This document shows positions 41,813-50,601 of a DNA stretch of 64,000 nt, one piece after another. Both the position numbers and the translations under genes were made by a program. The stretch's first letter is position 1. Every line of letters begins with the position of its first letter. The DNA comes from Schaalia sp. JY-X169 (GTDB lineage Bacteria; Actinomycetota; Actinomycetes; Actinomycetales; Actinomycetaceae): positions 1 through 64,000 of the forward strand of contig NZ_CP059675.1 of the NCBI RefSeq assembly GCF_014069575.1, read 5' to 3'. Under the pieces are notes generated by a model. That model saw only the letters and a program-made list of their open reading frames with translations. It was not told where the DNA came from and ran no database searches.

Positions 41813-42523
41813 CTACTCTTCCGGGTGTGTCCAGAACAAGATACGTGTTCGGCCAATGGTGATTTGGTTTCCGTCTAGGAGCGTTGCGGCCTCGACTCGA
41901 TGCCCTTCAACGAACGTGCCGTTGGTGGACCCCAGGTCGGTAAGGATCACTCCTTGGGGGGTAATCCGGAACTCAACGTGTTTGCGTGAAACCCCGGAGT
42001 CGTCGACCTGAATATCTGCTTTCGAGGAGCGCCCAATCACGGTGACATCCTCAGTGAGGAGCCACTTGTCGCCGTCAACGTCAATGATGGGGTGCGTTGG
42101 AGTTGGGGTGGCGCCGGTTGCAGGTGCCACGCTTCCCCGCCGAACTTCGGCGATGATCTCTAAGGTTCCGGTGGACTCTTCGTCAGTGCCTTCGAACTTG
42201 ACAGAAACTGGGCCGGCTAGGACATAGTTCTGCTCTTCCGCGTACCGGGTGGCACCACGCTCAAGCTCTTCGGCTGTGGCTTCGGTTCCCTCGCCCTCCA
42301 GGGCTTCGAGGTCGGAGTTTGCGATGCGGACAACAAAGAAGTTGGGGGCAACAGGATTTGCGCTATCAGGCGTTGCGCCCTCGGGAATCTCAATCTGGTC
42401 ATCCATAACCCGATGGAGAGCCGAGGAGATGTCCACAGGCTTCAAGCCGGAGCGGAACACCTTGGAGAAGACGTTGTTGACGCCCTTCTCGACAGCATTC
42501 TCAAAACGGTCAAATATCCCCAC
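41813..42523 (-). CDS. fhaA: FhaA: DUF3662 and FHA domain protein
   Basis: A 236-residue protein with an N-terminal DUF3662 domain (about 1-115, MGIFDRFENAVEKGVN) and a C-terminal FHA domain (GRSSKADI, SRKHVEF, STNGT, about 155-230). FhaA binds phosphorylated partners of PknA and PknB, including MviN-type proteins in mycobacteria. GTG 42523 follows AGAGGAA; a longer reading frame upstream lacks homology to the family. It is the first gene of the seven-gene cluster, so the promoter lies in the 277 bp before tRNA-Leu. Confidence 0.93.
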   Translation of the reverse strand: MGIFDRFENAVEKGVNNVFSKVFRSGLKPVDISSALHRVMDDQIEIPEGATPDSANPVAPNFFVVRIANSDLEALEGEGTEATAEELERGATRYAEEQNYVLAGPVSVKFEGTDEESTGTLEIIAEVRRGSVAPATGATPTPTHPIIDVDGDKWLLTEDVTVIGRSSKADIQVDDSGVSRKHVEFRITPQGVILTDLGSTNGTFVEGHRVEAATLLDGNQITIGRTRILFWTHPEE

Positions 42524-42800
42524 ATCAGTTCCTCTTGCTAGCACGCGAACGTGATCCACCCACGGTGGACTATTGCATTCTACGTGTACGTGAAAGGTAA
42601 TAGCAGTTAGTTGTTGTTGCAAACCCGGGTTGTGTCTTGCCTGGGGAAGCGCGTGGCCGCCGTGGTGCTCGTGAGGACCCGTCCTAGTGTGTCCGACACG
42701 ACGGTAGGTTTGTGGGGTTCAGTTTGACTAGAGGCCCTGCCAGTTCTGTATAGTTGCCTAGTCGCAGGACATCTGGGTGACAGGTATGTTCAGTGGCGAA

Positions 42801-42887
42801 GCGCGAGTGGCGGAATAGGCAGACGCGCACGGTTCAGGTCCGTGTGCCCGTGAGGGCGTGGGGGTTCAACTCCCCCCTCGCGCACCA
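42801..42887 (+). tRNA. tRNA-Leu (CAG anticodon)
   Basis: GCGCGAG (42801-42807) pairs with CTCGCGC (42877-42883). The arm CACGG-TT-CAG-GT-CCGTG gives anticodon CAG, and there is a long variable arm (GTGCCCGTGAGGGCGT region), as expected for leucine. CCA is encoded (42885-42887). Confidence 0.97.
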
Positions 42888-42896
42888 TATGAAACA

Positions 42897-42936
42897 CCCC
42901 TGACCTGGGATTTAGTTCCAAGGGTCGGGGGTTTTT
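42897..42936 (+). terminator. Rho-independent terminator after tRNA-Leu
   Basis: CCCCTGACCT (42897-42906) pairs with GGGTCGGGGG (42922-42931), allowing two G:U pairs, and is followed by TTTTT (42932-42936). Confidence 0.85.
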
Positions 42937-43124
42937 CGTTGCGCGGGCCGGGTGCGCGTTAGCGGGGGATACCGGCCAGAATGTGGTGTTTTAGACGGCG
43001 TGTGGTGGGTTAGTTGGAGCGTCCTGTCCATCTTTTTCTGCCTCTTCGCAAAGGAGGCTGTGGGTATCCTTCTCGCCTCTACGACCGGTCACCGTTGCCG
43101 TCACTGCCCACCTCAAACCACGAA

Positions 43125-43160
43125 GTCGAATAACATCGACACATTACACTGTTATTCGAC
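43125..43160. repeat. 10-bp inverted repeat with GTCGA/TCGAC cluster
   Basis: GTCGAATAAC (43125-43134) and GTTATTCGAC (43151-43160) are perfect inverted copies 16 bp apart. Related GTCGA and ATTCGA words follow to about 43183. It is AT-rich within a GC-rich stretch. Role unknown. Confidence 0.7.
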
Positions 43161-43296
43161 CCGAAACTGTCGATACTATTCGATTTCGCGGAGGCGGAGG
43201 CGGAAGTGGAGGTGGAGGCGCGGGTGGGTGTGGGCGCCGCGGGTGTGGGTGGGGCGGTCCAAGCACACGGCGCCCGAGGGGTTCCCCAGCATTGCG

Positions 43297-43390
43297 GAGC
43301 CGGTTGGGGCATACGGAGCCAGTCGGGGCAGGCCATTCTCATATGACACCGTTATGCCAGCCTAACCGGCTCGCTAAGCACAACCGGCTC
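43297..43390. repeat. GAGCCGGTT/AACCGGCTC repeat cluster
   Basis: GAGCCGGTT occurs at 43297-43305 and its inverse AACCGGCTC at 43364-43372 and 43382-43390. A degenerate GGAGCCAGT lies near 43315. The spacing is irregular. It may be a protein-binding iteron set or debris. Confidence 0.5.
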
Positions 43391-43475
43391 CTCGACCACC
43401 TCCGCGGCAGCACCCTAGGATCTCGAGACCTCCAAACCTACATCCATCACAACCCTTTCCGCTTGACACATTTTG

Positions 43476-43506
43476 TTGACACATATCTATCTAACATATG
43501 ATAGAT
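43476..43506 (+). promoter_or_regulatory. Promoter with overlapping 18-bp palindromic operator
   Basis: TTGACA at 43476-43481 and TATGAT at 43497-43502 form a promoter with 15-bp spacing. The near-palindrome ATCTAACATATGATAGAT (43489-43506) covers the -10. A nearly identical palindrome sits at the cls start, 44085-44102. Confidence 0.65.
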
Positions 43507-43573
43507 AGTGGGAGGGGTTGAACATCGTGGCGGTGTCAGCCAGCCCTTATCACAACATGTGGAGGAGAAACTT

Positions 43574-43999
43574 ATGAACATCGAGAAGCACAACGAGCGC
43601 GTTGAAAAGCACTACGAACACAAAGTCGAGGCGACTGAGGCTCGAGCGGAGAAGCGTGAGGAGCGCATCGAAGGACACCTCGAGAAGCAGGAGGCACGCT
43701 ACGAGAAGCGAGCTGAGCACGCTGCCGAGCACGCTGAAAAGGTCGCTGCGCACGCGGAGGACCGCCTCGAGCACCTCGCCGAGCGCGGTGCAAGCGAGGA
43801 GCGACTCGAAAAGGCGGCAGAGCGCGCCGAGCGACGTGTAGAGCACGCCGCCGAGCATGCTGAGAAGGTTGTTGACCGTGAGGCCGCGAATGCGGAGCAC
43901 GCTGAAGACCGGGCTGCTGACCAGGCCGTCAAGACCGCCGTGCGTGCGGGTGACCGTGAGGCGAAGCTGGAGGATCTCGAGGCGAAGAAGCTGAAGTAG
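43574..43999 (+). CDS. Highly charged coiled-coil protein of unknown function
   Basis: A 141-residue, almost entirely helical protein rich in Glu, Ala, Arg, His and Lys, without Pro, Trp or Phe. Heptad-like units such as EHAAEHAEKV occur twice (about 55 and 99), suggesting internal duplication. There is no signal peptide or membrane helix. No family was recognised. ATG 43574 follows GGAGGAGAA; a longer frame from 43508 lacks support. A terminator follows, and the upstream operator is shared with the next gene, so the two are probably co-regulated though separately transcribed. Codons differ from neighbours (many CTCGAG). Confidence 0.75.
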   Translation: MNIEKHNERVEKHYEHKVEATEARAEKREERIEGHLEKQEARYEKRAEHAAEHAEKVAAHAEDRLEHLAERGASEERLEKAAERAERRVEHAAEHAEKVVDREAANAEHAEDRAADQAVKTAVRAGDREAKLEDLEAKKLK

Positions 44000-44020
44000 C
44001 ACCTGCCGGTTTAAAAGGAG

Positions 44021-44049
44021 GGGCCCGTACGAACTGTGCGGGCCCGTCT
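44021..44049 (+). terminator. Terminator after coiled-coil gene
   Basis: GGGCCCGTAC (44021-44030) pairs with GTGCGGGCCC (44036-44045) over 10 bp with one T:G pair and a 5-nt loop, then GTCTTT. It separates the coiled-coil gene from cls. Confidence 0.75.
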
Positions 44050-44084
44050 TTGTGCATCACTACGGCAATCGGTTTTCAACTAAG

Positions 44085-44102
44085 ATCTAACAAATGTTAG
44101 AT
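44085..44102 (+). promoter_or_regulatory. 18-bp palindrome overlapping the cls start codon
   Basis: ATCTAACAAATGTTAGAT is a nearly perfect palindrome that contains the ATG of cls (44094). It matches the site at 43489-43506 at 16 of 18 positions. A -10-like TAAGAT (44081-44086) lies 7 bp before the ATG, so the transcript may be leaderless. Confidence 0.65.
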
Positions 44103-45569
44103 TATCAGACTTGGCTTAGCCTGCCCCCACTGATACTTTTTGTAACCGACCTCGTCATTCGAGTCGTCGCACTTTTCGTGGTGCCCCGTAACCGCACCCC
44201 AACCTCCGGTACCGCTTGGTTGCTGTTCATCTTCCTGCTCCCCATTCCCGGACTCATCGTCTATCTGCTCATCGGGACGAACCGAATGCCCCGTGGTCGA
44301 CGTGAGAAGGAAGAACGCGTGATCGCACAGATGCAGAAGGCCGCGAAGGAGGACGCGAAACAGTTCGGTAGCGACCTCGAGGGCCTTCCACCGGGCCTCG
44401 AGAACATAGAGAAGCTGGGTCTGGATCTCGGAGCTCAGCCGATGATGGCGGGAAATCGGGCGCACATTACCTATCACTACGAGGAGTCCATCGCGGCGAT
44501 GGCCGCCGCGATTCGTGAGGCGGAGAACTATGTGCATGTGGAGTTCTATATTCTCTCCCATGATCACGCGACGCACGATGTTTTCGAGGCGATGAGAGAG
44601 GTAGTCGCACGCGGTGTCAAGGTTCGGGTGATGCTCGATCACATCGCGACCATGCGCCAGCCAAAACTCTCCGTGACCACCCGCATGCTGGATGAAGTGG
44701 GCGCCCAGTGGTGCTTCATGTTGCCGGTACGGCCCTGGCGTGGCCAGTGGCAGCGCCCGGATCTGCGCAACCACCGCAAGATCCTGGTGGTCGACGGACG
44801 TATCGGCTTCGTTGGTTCCCAGAATATGGTCGACGCGAGCTACAACAAACCAGGAAACCTGCGACGGGGACTGAAGTGGCGAGACATCATGGTCAAATTC
44901 TCGGGGCCTGTCGTATCTAGCCTCAACCGGGTGTTCATGGGCGACTGGTACATCGAAACTGGCGAGCTGCTTGAGGACAGCCCCCCTCGAGTAGCAGACC
45001 CCGTGAAGCCCAGCGATTTGCTCGACTGTCAGGTGCTTCCGAGCGGCCCCGGCTTTGGTGAAGAAAACAATCTGCAGGTGTTCATCGCCCTCATGGGAAC
45101 TGCGAGCAAACGGATCAGCGTGACCAGCCCGTACTTCGTGCCCGATCAGGCGATAATGTACGCACTCAGGGCAGCTACCGCGCGCGGCGTCGAGGTTGAG
45201 CTCTTCGTCTCTGAGACCGGCGATCAACCGATGGTTTATCATGCCCAGCGCTCGTATTACGAGGCACTCCTGCGCGCGGGCGTCCGAATCTTCATGTTCA
45301 AGCCGCCGTACATTCTGCATTCCAAACACTTCACGATCGACGACTCGATAGCCGTCGTGGGATCGTCGAACATGGACCAGCGGTCCTTCAATCTCAATAT
45401 GGAGGTCTCAATGGTTGTCAGAGGGGCAGAGTTCGTGCGACAACTCGACGAGGTCAATGCCTACTACCATGACAACTCCCGAGAGCTAACACTCGAGGAG
45501 TGGCAGAAGCAGCCGCTACGCAGCCAGTTGCTCGACGGACTGTTCCGCCTCACCTCGGCCCTGCAGTAG
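44094..45569 (+). CDS. cls: Cardiolipin synthase, phospholipase D family
   Basis: The 491-residue membrane enzyme makes cardiolipin from phosphatidylglycerol or CDP-diacylglycerol. Two N-terminal helices (about 8-30 and 38-58) are followed by two PLD domains with HxK motifs: NHRKILVVDGRIGFVGSQN (about 225) and HSKHFTIDDSIAVVGSSN (about 405). These match the bacterial ClsA type. There is no Shine-Dalgarno before the ATG, and the ATG lies inside an operator palindrome. Base and codon use, including frequent CTCGAG-type words, look unlike the surrounding genes and hint at transfer. Confidence 0.93.
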   Translation: MLDYQTWLSLPPLILFVTDLVIRVVALFVVPRNRTPTSGTAWLLFIFLLPIPGLIVYLLIGTNRMPRGRREKEERVIAQMQKAAKEDAKQFGSDLEGLPPGLENIEKLGLDLGAQPMMAGNRAHITYHYEESIAAMAAAIREAENYVHVEFYILSHDHATHDVFEAMREVVARGVKVRVMLDHIATMRQPKLSVTTRMLDEVGAQWCFMLPVRPWRGQWQRPDLRNHRKILVVDGRIGFVGSQNMVDASYNKPGNLRRGLKWRDIMVKFSGPVVSSLNRVFMGDWYIETGELLEDSPPRVADPVKPSDLLDCQVLPSGPGFGEENNLQVFIALMGTASKRISVTSPYFVPDQAIMYALRAATARGVEVELFVSETGDQPMVYHAQRSYYEALLRAGVRIFMFKPPYILHSKHFTIDDSIAVVGSSNMDQRSFNLNMEVSMVVRGAEFVRQLDEVNAYYHDNSRELTLEEWQKQPLRSQLLDGLFRLTSALQ

Positions 45570-45648
45570 GCGTCTCAGAGGCGGTGCCGAACGCGGAAGG
45601 TGATCGCCAAGCGAACCAGCGTTGACAAAGTGGTGGCCAGACACAGTT

Positions 45649-45662
45649 TGAGAGCGCTCTCA
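45649..45662. promoter_or_regulatory. LacI-type operator before the GH94 gene
   Basis: TGAGAGCGCTCTCA is a perfect 14-bp palindrome of the GAGCGCTC type bound by LacI-family regulators such as CebR. A possible -10, TAGAGT (45669-45674), lies just downstream. The regulator encoded at 48182-49231 is the likely ligand. Confidence 0.7.
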
Positions 45663-45728
45663 GTTCTGGTAGAGTGTGGCCAATCGTCCAGCCAGTGTCA
45701 AGAGCGCCCTAGTGAAGAAGGTAGAACA

Positions 45729-48185
45729 ATGAAGTACGGCCACTTCGACGACGCAGCACGCGAGTACGTTGTTACCACCCCACACACCCCCTACCCCTGG
45801 ATCAACTACCTGGGCACCAAGGACTTCTTCTCCCTCATTTCCCACACCGGAGGCGGCTACGCCTTCTACCGTGATGCCAAGATGCGGCGCCTGCTGCGTT
45901 ACCGCTACAACAATGTGCCCGTCGACGCTGGGGGACGCATCTTCACCATCAATGATGGGGGAGATGTTTGGAGCCCCTCGTACTTCCCCTACAAGACCGA
46001 ACTTGACGAGTTCGAAACCCGTCACGGCATGGGCTACACGCGCATCACTGGAAGCCGTGGGGGCCTGCGGGCCTCTGCGTTGTACTTCGTTCCGGTCGAG
46101 GGCGATGCCGAGATCCAAATGGTGACGCTCACCAATGAGAGCGACCACGCCAAGACTGTGAACCTCATTAGCTTTGTGGAGTTTGCCCTGTGGAACGCCG
46201 AGGACGACCAGACCAACTACCAGCGCAATCTTTCCCTGGCGGAGGTTGAGGTCGAGGGCGGCACAATCTTCCACAAGACAGAGTTCCGCGAGCGCCGCAA
46301 CCACTACGCCGTCTACTCCGTCAACGAACCCATCGTCGGATTCGACACGGACCGCGACACATTCCTTGGTCCCCAGAATGGGTGGGACGAGGGCGTTGTT
46401 GCCCACACTGCTACTTCCGGCAATTCCATCGCCTCCGGCTGGTATCCGATTGGCTCGCACAATCTTGAAGTAACTCTTCAACCGGGTGAGTCTAAGGAGT
46501 TCGTCTTCGTCCTCGCCTATGTTGAGACCGCGCAAGATGCGAAGTGGGAGTCCAAAGGCGTTATCAACAAGGCGCCAGCCAGAGAGATTCTGGCGCGCTT
46601 TGACACGCCTGCAAAGGTTGAGCGTGAGTTCGCAGCCCTGAAGAACTATTGGGACGACCTCCTGGACGTCTACAAGGTGGACTCCACAAGCCCCGAGCTG
46701 GACAGAATGGTCAACATCTGGAACCAGTATCAGTGCATGGTTACCTACAATCTGTCCCGTTCGGCCTCGTACTTTGAAACAGGAATCGGCAGAGGCATGG
46801 GATTCCGCGATTCCAACCAGGACCTGCTGGGGTTTGTCCACATGGTCCCCGGGCGGGCGCGCGAACGAATCCTCGACATCGCTGCCACCCAGCTGCCTGA
46901 CGGATCGGCCTACCACCAGTACCAGCCGCTCACCAAGCGTGGCAACGACGCTGTCGGTTCGGGTTTCAACGACGACCCACTGTGGCTCATCCTCGGTGTG
47001 GTCGCCTATGTCAAAGAGACCGGGGACCTGGCCATACTCGACGAAATGGTTCCATTCGACAATGACCCCGCCCAGGCTGCCCCACTAATGGAGCACCTGC
47101 GCAGGTCGTTCGACTTCACCATGGACAACCGCGGACCTCACGGTCTGCCCCTGATTGGTCGCGCAGACTGGAACGACTGCCTCAACTTGAACGTGTTTTC
47201 CACCGAACCAAACGAGTCCTTCCAAACTGCCCCCAACCGCGAGGGCGGGGTCGCAGAGTCCGTCTTCATTGCCGGGATGGTGGCCGCAATCGGCCCTGAG
47301 TACGCGGAACTGGCTCGCCTAATGGGGGACGAGGACGAGGCTGCCCGCGCCGAAGCCAGCGTCCGGGACGTTGTTGAAGCCACGGAAAGGCACGGTTGGG
47401 ATGGCAAGTGGTTCCGCCGCGCCTACGACTATTACGGTAACCCAGTCGGATCGGCCTCGAACGAAGAGGGACAGATCTGGATTGAGCCGCAAGGCTACTG
47501 CGTGATGGGCGGAATCGGGCTCGAGGACGGACGTGCGGTGCAGGCTCTTGACTCGGTCCGGGAACGCCTCAACACCCCCCATGGTTCCGTGCTGCTCAAC
47601 CCGGCCTACACGGAGTACAAGGTCGAGTTGGGTGAGGTTTCCAGCTACCCGCCCGGGTACAAGGAGAACGCTGGAATCTTCTGCCACAACAACCCGTGGA
47701 TAACTATCGCGGAAACCATGGTGGGAAGGCCGGAGTACGCCTGGGAGTACTACAAACAGATCGCCCCGGCGTTCCGTGAAGAAATCTCTGACATCCACCG
47801 TCTTGAACCCTATGTGTACGCGCAAATGATTGCCGGCAAAGACGCCATCCGTCATGGCGAAGCCAAGAACTCTTGGCTCACCGGTACCGCATCATGGAAC
47901 TTTGTGGCCGTCTCACAGTATCTTTTGGGGATTCGGCCCGGCTACGGCGGCCTCATCGTTGATCCGCGTATTGGCGCCGAGGTTGGGGAGTTCACTGTTC
48001 GGCGCTCCATCCGCGGAGCAGAATACGTTATCCACTATCTCAACACTCATGGTGGGGGAAATGCTGTTGGGGACGAGGGCGGATTCAAACCTGCGTCTCT
48101 GACGGTTGATGGCGCGGCGTGGGAGGGCAACACCGTTCCCTACGCACCCGCGGGTACGACCGTCGCGGTTGAGGTTCGCTTCTAA
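45729..48185 (+). CDS. Cellobiose phosphorylase (GH94)
   Basis: The enzyme splits cellobiose with phosphate to glucose 1-phosphate and glucose, saving ATP. The 818-residue protein has the N-terminal beta-sandwich (about 1-290), helical linker and (alpha/alpha)6 barrel. The catalytic acid is Asp in ADWNDC near residue 483, the same position as in the Clostridium enzyme. The conserved [17 protein letters not shown] lies near 352-368 and DDPLWL near 415. It is cytoplasmic. ATG 45729 follows GAAGG; in-frame codons upstream overlap the operator and are not used. Confidence 0.93.
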   Translation: MKYGHFDDAAREYVVTTPHTPYPWINYLGTKDFFSLISHTGGGYAFYRDAKMRRLLRYRYNNVPVDAGGRIFTINDGGDVWSPSYFPYKTELDEFETRHGMGYTRITGSRGGLRASALYFVPVEGDAEIQMVTLTNESDHAKTVNLISFVEFALWNAEDDQTNYQRNLSLAEVEVEGGTIFHKTEFRERRNHYAVYSVNEPIVGFDTDRDTFLGPQNGWDEGVVAHTATSGNSIASGWYPIGSHNLEVTLQPGESKEFVFVLAYVETAQDAKWESKGVINKAPAREILARFDTPAKVEREFAALKNYWDDLLDVYKVDSTSPELDRMVNIWNQYQCMVTYNLSRSASYFETGIGRGMGFRDSNQDLLGFVHMVPGRARERILDIAATQLPDGSAYHQYQPLTKRGNDAVGSGFNDDPLWLILGVVAYVKETGDLAILDEMVPFDNDPAQAAPLMEHLRRSFDFTMDNRGPHGLPLIGRADWNDCLNLNVFSTEPNESFQTAPNREGGVAESVFIAGMVAAIGPEYAELARLMGDEDEAARAEASVRDVVEATERHGWDGKWFRRAYDYYGNPVGSASNEEGQIWIEPQGYCVMGGIGLEDGRAVQALDSVRERLNTPHGSVLLNPAYTEYKVELGEVSSYPPGYKENAGIFCHNNPWITIAETMVGRPEYAWEYYKQIAPAFREEISDIHRLEPYVYAQMIAGKDAIRHGEAKNSWLTGTASWNFVAVSQYLLGIRPGYGGLIVDPRIGAEVGEFTVRRSIRGAEYVIHYLNTHGGGNAVGDEGGFKPASLTVDGAAWEGNTVPYAPAGTTVAVEVRF

Positions 48186-49231
48186 GCAGTCTCGCGAATC
48201 ACCAGTTCTGTAGGCAGCTGGATCACGCGTGCTTCGCGGGGGTGCATCAGCAACTGCTCTTGGAGCATTTGCGCCATGGATCTGCCCTGCTCATAGGCGT
48301 CTTGCTTCACCGTTGTCAGGTATGGGTGCTCGGAGACCGCAGCGGGGGAGTCATCAAAGCCGACAACGGCAATGTCCTCAGGCACCCGCAACCCGCGGGC
48401 AATGAAGGTTTTGACAGCTGCCCGAGCCATGAGGTCGTTTGCTGCAAAAACAGCGTCAAAGGGTTCGTTGCCGTCAAGAAGCTCAAGTGCGGCCTTTGCG
48501 CCGCCCTCCGCCGTGAAGTCGCTCTCGACAAGCGGGCCCGCGACCCCGGCGGCCCGGACGGCCTGGAGATAACCCGCCGCACGGTCCGCAGCGGACGGCA
48601 TGTCCTGTGGGCCGGTGATGGCCGCTATGTGCTTGCAGCCCAGGCCAATCAAGTACTCTGTTGCCATCTTTGACGCGGCAGAGTTGTCGACATCAACATA
48701 GCTGTGTGCTTCGTCATCGAGGACGGGGCGCCCCCCAAATACCACTGGCATGCGCCGCTCCAGCGCGTCGACCAGCTGGTGTTCGGTGTGGTGAGAGAAG
48801 ACGAGGACCCCATCGGATTGTCCGCCTGCGAGTGAGGAAAGAACCTTGGGGAACGAGTCCCGTGAGGCGATCATCAGGTTGAGGACCAGATTGGTGCTGG
48901 CGAAATGGTCCTGGATGCCCGAAATCATGGCGTGAAAGTAGGGATCTTTGAAGAACAGATCCAAGTCTTCTGGGATCAGTGCAGTAACGACGGAAGCCTG
49001 CTTGGATGCGAGTGCCGCAGCAACACGATTGTGGACATAACCCAAATCCGCGATGGCTTTCATGACTGCGTCGATGGTCTTCTGGCTGACATTGGGGGAG
49101 CCATTGACTACGCGCGACACCGTGGAGCGGGAAACGCCCGCGGCTGCGCCGACAGACTCCAGTGTGATGCTTCCAAGCAGGCCCTCCGAAGGTGCCTCGA
49201 CGGAAACCGGGTTCGTGATCTGGTTGGTCAT
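48182..49231 (-). CDS. LacI-family transcriptional regulator
   Basis: The 349-residue repressor has an N-terminal helix-turn-helix (about 24-48, [22 protein letters not shown]) and a periplasmic-binding-protein-like sensor domain (about 75-345). The ligand is likely cellobiose or a related sugar, because its gene converges with the GH94 gene; the two stops overlap by 2-3 bases. Palindromes of the GAGCGCTC type lie before both genes, so auto- and cross-regulation are probable. ATG 49231 follows AAGGG; GTG 49243 is an alternative. Confidence 0.9.
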   Translation of the reverse strand: MTNQITNPVSVEAPSEGLLGSITLESVGAAAGVSRSTVSRVVNGSPNVSQKTIDAVMKAIADLGYVHNRVAAALASKQASVVTALIPEDLDLFFKDPYFHAMISGIQDHFASTNLVLNLMIASRDSFPKVLSSLAGGQSDGVLVFSHHTEHQLVDALERRMPVVFGGRPVLDDEAHSYVDVDNSAASKMATEYLIGLGCKHIAAITGPQDMPSAADRAAGYLQAVRAAGVAGPLVESDFTAEGGAKAALELLDGNEPFDAVFAANDLMARAAVKTFIARGLRVPEDIAVVGFDDSPAAVSEHPYLTTVKQDAYEQGRSMAQMLQEQLLMHPREARVIQLPTELVIRETA

Positions 49232-49358
49232 CTGGCCCTTCACCTCACATCCAGTAGGGGTCGAAGTGCTTCAGGTCTGTTGAGGGGCTATTTGTCACCG
49301 ATCATAGAGCACTAGAGGCCCTAAAGTCCCGGTGGTGGCAGCATTTGGTGAAGGAATT

Positions 49359-49372
49359 TGGAAGCGCTCCCT
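49359..49372. promoter_or_regulatory. Second LacI-type operator, upstream of the regulator gene
   Basis: TGGAAGCGCTCCCT is an imperfect GGAGCGCTCC-type palindrome about 130 bp before the regulator start. It shares the AGCGCT core with the GH94 operator, suggesting autoregulation. Confidence 0.55.
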
Positions 49373-49386
49373 AATCGGAGCTAGAT

Positions 49387-50601
49387 TCAGGCGCTGCGCA
49401 AAGCGTCGACAGGCTCGATGCGGGCGGCCTTCAAAGCGGGATAGGTTCCCGCGACCAGGCCGACCAGGGCGCCAACAAAGACACCGCCCACCGGAACCCA
49501 CGGCGCTATGACGGGGGTCCAGTGTTGGAACAAGCAGACACCTAGAAGGACGAAAAGACCGACGGCGACCCCGATCAGTCCCCCCAGCAACCCGGTGGTG
49601 AGGGACTCGAGGATGAACTGTTTTGCTATCTGACTGGTCTTCGCCCCCAGTGCGCGCCGCAAACCAATTTCGCCGCGCCGCTCCGTTACGGACAGAAGTG
49701 TCACGTTGGCAATGCCGATTCCACCGCCCACCAGTGCGACCACGCCGATTGCCACAAAGAGGACGTTGATGTCTGCGGCAACCTGACCCTGCAGTGCGCT
49801 GGGTGGGGTTGGTGCCTTTACCTTGAAAGAGTCGGGATTGTTGGGGTCGAGGGCGATGGGCGCCTGATGTGCGACAACCTGACCAGCCCCCACGTCAGCT
49901 TCGATGTCGAGGCTTGTTGCCAACGTCAGCCCGAGGTCGGCGCGTGCTGTTTCAATGGGGACAATGGCGCTGCGAAGCAGGTTGTCGCGGACCCCAACCG
50001 CGTCAAGGATGCCGATGACAGAGTAGGCCCGCCCCCCAATGAACACCGCTGGCTGGCCGGAGACCCGGTTGATTCCCAGTCTCTCAGCGGCTTCCTTGCC
50101 GAGGACGACAACCCGGTCAGCGCGAACGTTGTGCCCCGCATCAAAGAAGCGCCCCGTCGTGAGGGTTCCCGCAACGACCTCTAAAAGTTCGGGGGAGGCT
50201 GCCACAACTGGTGGTGGGGCAACGGCAGCCTCGGCTGGATCTACGACCTGCACGGCCGCTACCTCGGGGGTGGGGCTCACCTCTGCGTACAGGGCCGCCC
50301 TCTGAACACCAACAAGGTTCTCTACCCGTTCCACGGAATTCCAGGGGAGCGCAACGGTCACCCTCTCAGTTCCGCCCCTGCCCTCCGCGGTTCCGGGCTC
50401 AACGGTCACGCGGGTGGCTTGAAGCAGGTCAAAGCTCTTTGCTATCTGCCCCGCAGTTGTTTGAGCAAGGCCCATGGTCGCGACCAGGGATGCGATGCCG
50501 AGGACGGTGCCGAGAAGAGTGATGATGAGGCGGGAGGGCCTGGCTCCAACGCCCTCGAGCGATTCTGCAAGCAGATCCCGCAAGGTGAACCCCTGTGCCA
50601 T
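49387..50601 (-). CDS. MacB/FtsX-type ABC transporter permease
   Basis: A 404-residue permease with an N-terminal helix (about 18-40), a large extracellular MacB-type domain (about 50-260) and three C-terminal helices with the FtsX core (NVTLLSVTERRGEIGLRRALGAKT). It forms a two-component efflux pump with the ATPase gene that overlaps its start by one base. MacB-like systems export peptides, lipoproteins or drugs; the substrate here is unknown. Confidence 0.9.
   Translation of the reverse strand: MAQGFTLRDLLAESLEGVGARPSRLIITLLGTVLGIASLVATMGLAQTTAGQIAKSFDLLQATRVTVEPGTAEGRGGTERVTVALPWNSVERVENLVGVQRAALYAEVSPTPEVAAVQVVDPAEAAVAPPPVVAASPELLEVVAGTLTTGRFFDAGHNVRADRVVVLGKEAAERLGINRVSGQPAVFIGGRAYSVIGILDAVGVRDNLLRSAIVPIETARADLGLTLATSLDIEADVGAGQVVAHQAPIALDPNNPDSFKVKAPTPPSALQGQVAADINVLFVAIGVVALVGGGIGIANVTLLSVTERRGEIGLRRALGAKTSQIAKQFILESLTTGLLGGLIGVAVGLFVLLGVCLFQHWTPVIAPWVPVGGVFVGALVGLVAGTYPALKAARIEPVDALRSA

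Larger units (their letters stand above)
42937..43475. other. Repeat-rich region without a recognised gene
   Basis: About 540 bp between tRNA-Leu and the next promoter. Open frames exist on both strands but are low-complexity (for example a Ser/Thr/Ala run on the minus strand). A purine-rich tract GGAGGCGGAGGCGGAAGTGGAGG-like lies near 43190-43220. Two inverted-repeat groups are listed separately. It looks like decayed or regulatory DNA and may be mobile-element debris; no transposase or integrase is visible. Confidence 0.5.

Noticed and set aside
43079-43342. Minus-strand frame in the repeat region
   Set aside because: Low-complexity Ser/Thr/Ala composition from GC-rich repeats; no start signal.
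44097-45329. Long open frame antisense to cls (about 410 codons)
   Set aside because: It mirrors the cls codons, has no recognisable protein and no ribosome-binding site; cls itself has clear catalytic motifs.
42801-45600. Integrated element at tRNA-Leu
   Set aside because: No integrase, transposase or downstream copy of the tRNA 3' end was seen, so integration is not supported by direct evidence.
45660-46916. Long open frame antisense to the GH94 gene
   Set aside because: Same reasoning: low homology likelihood against a well-supported glycoside phosphorylase.
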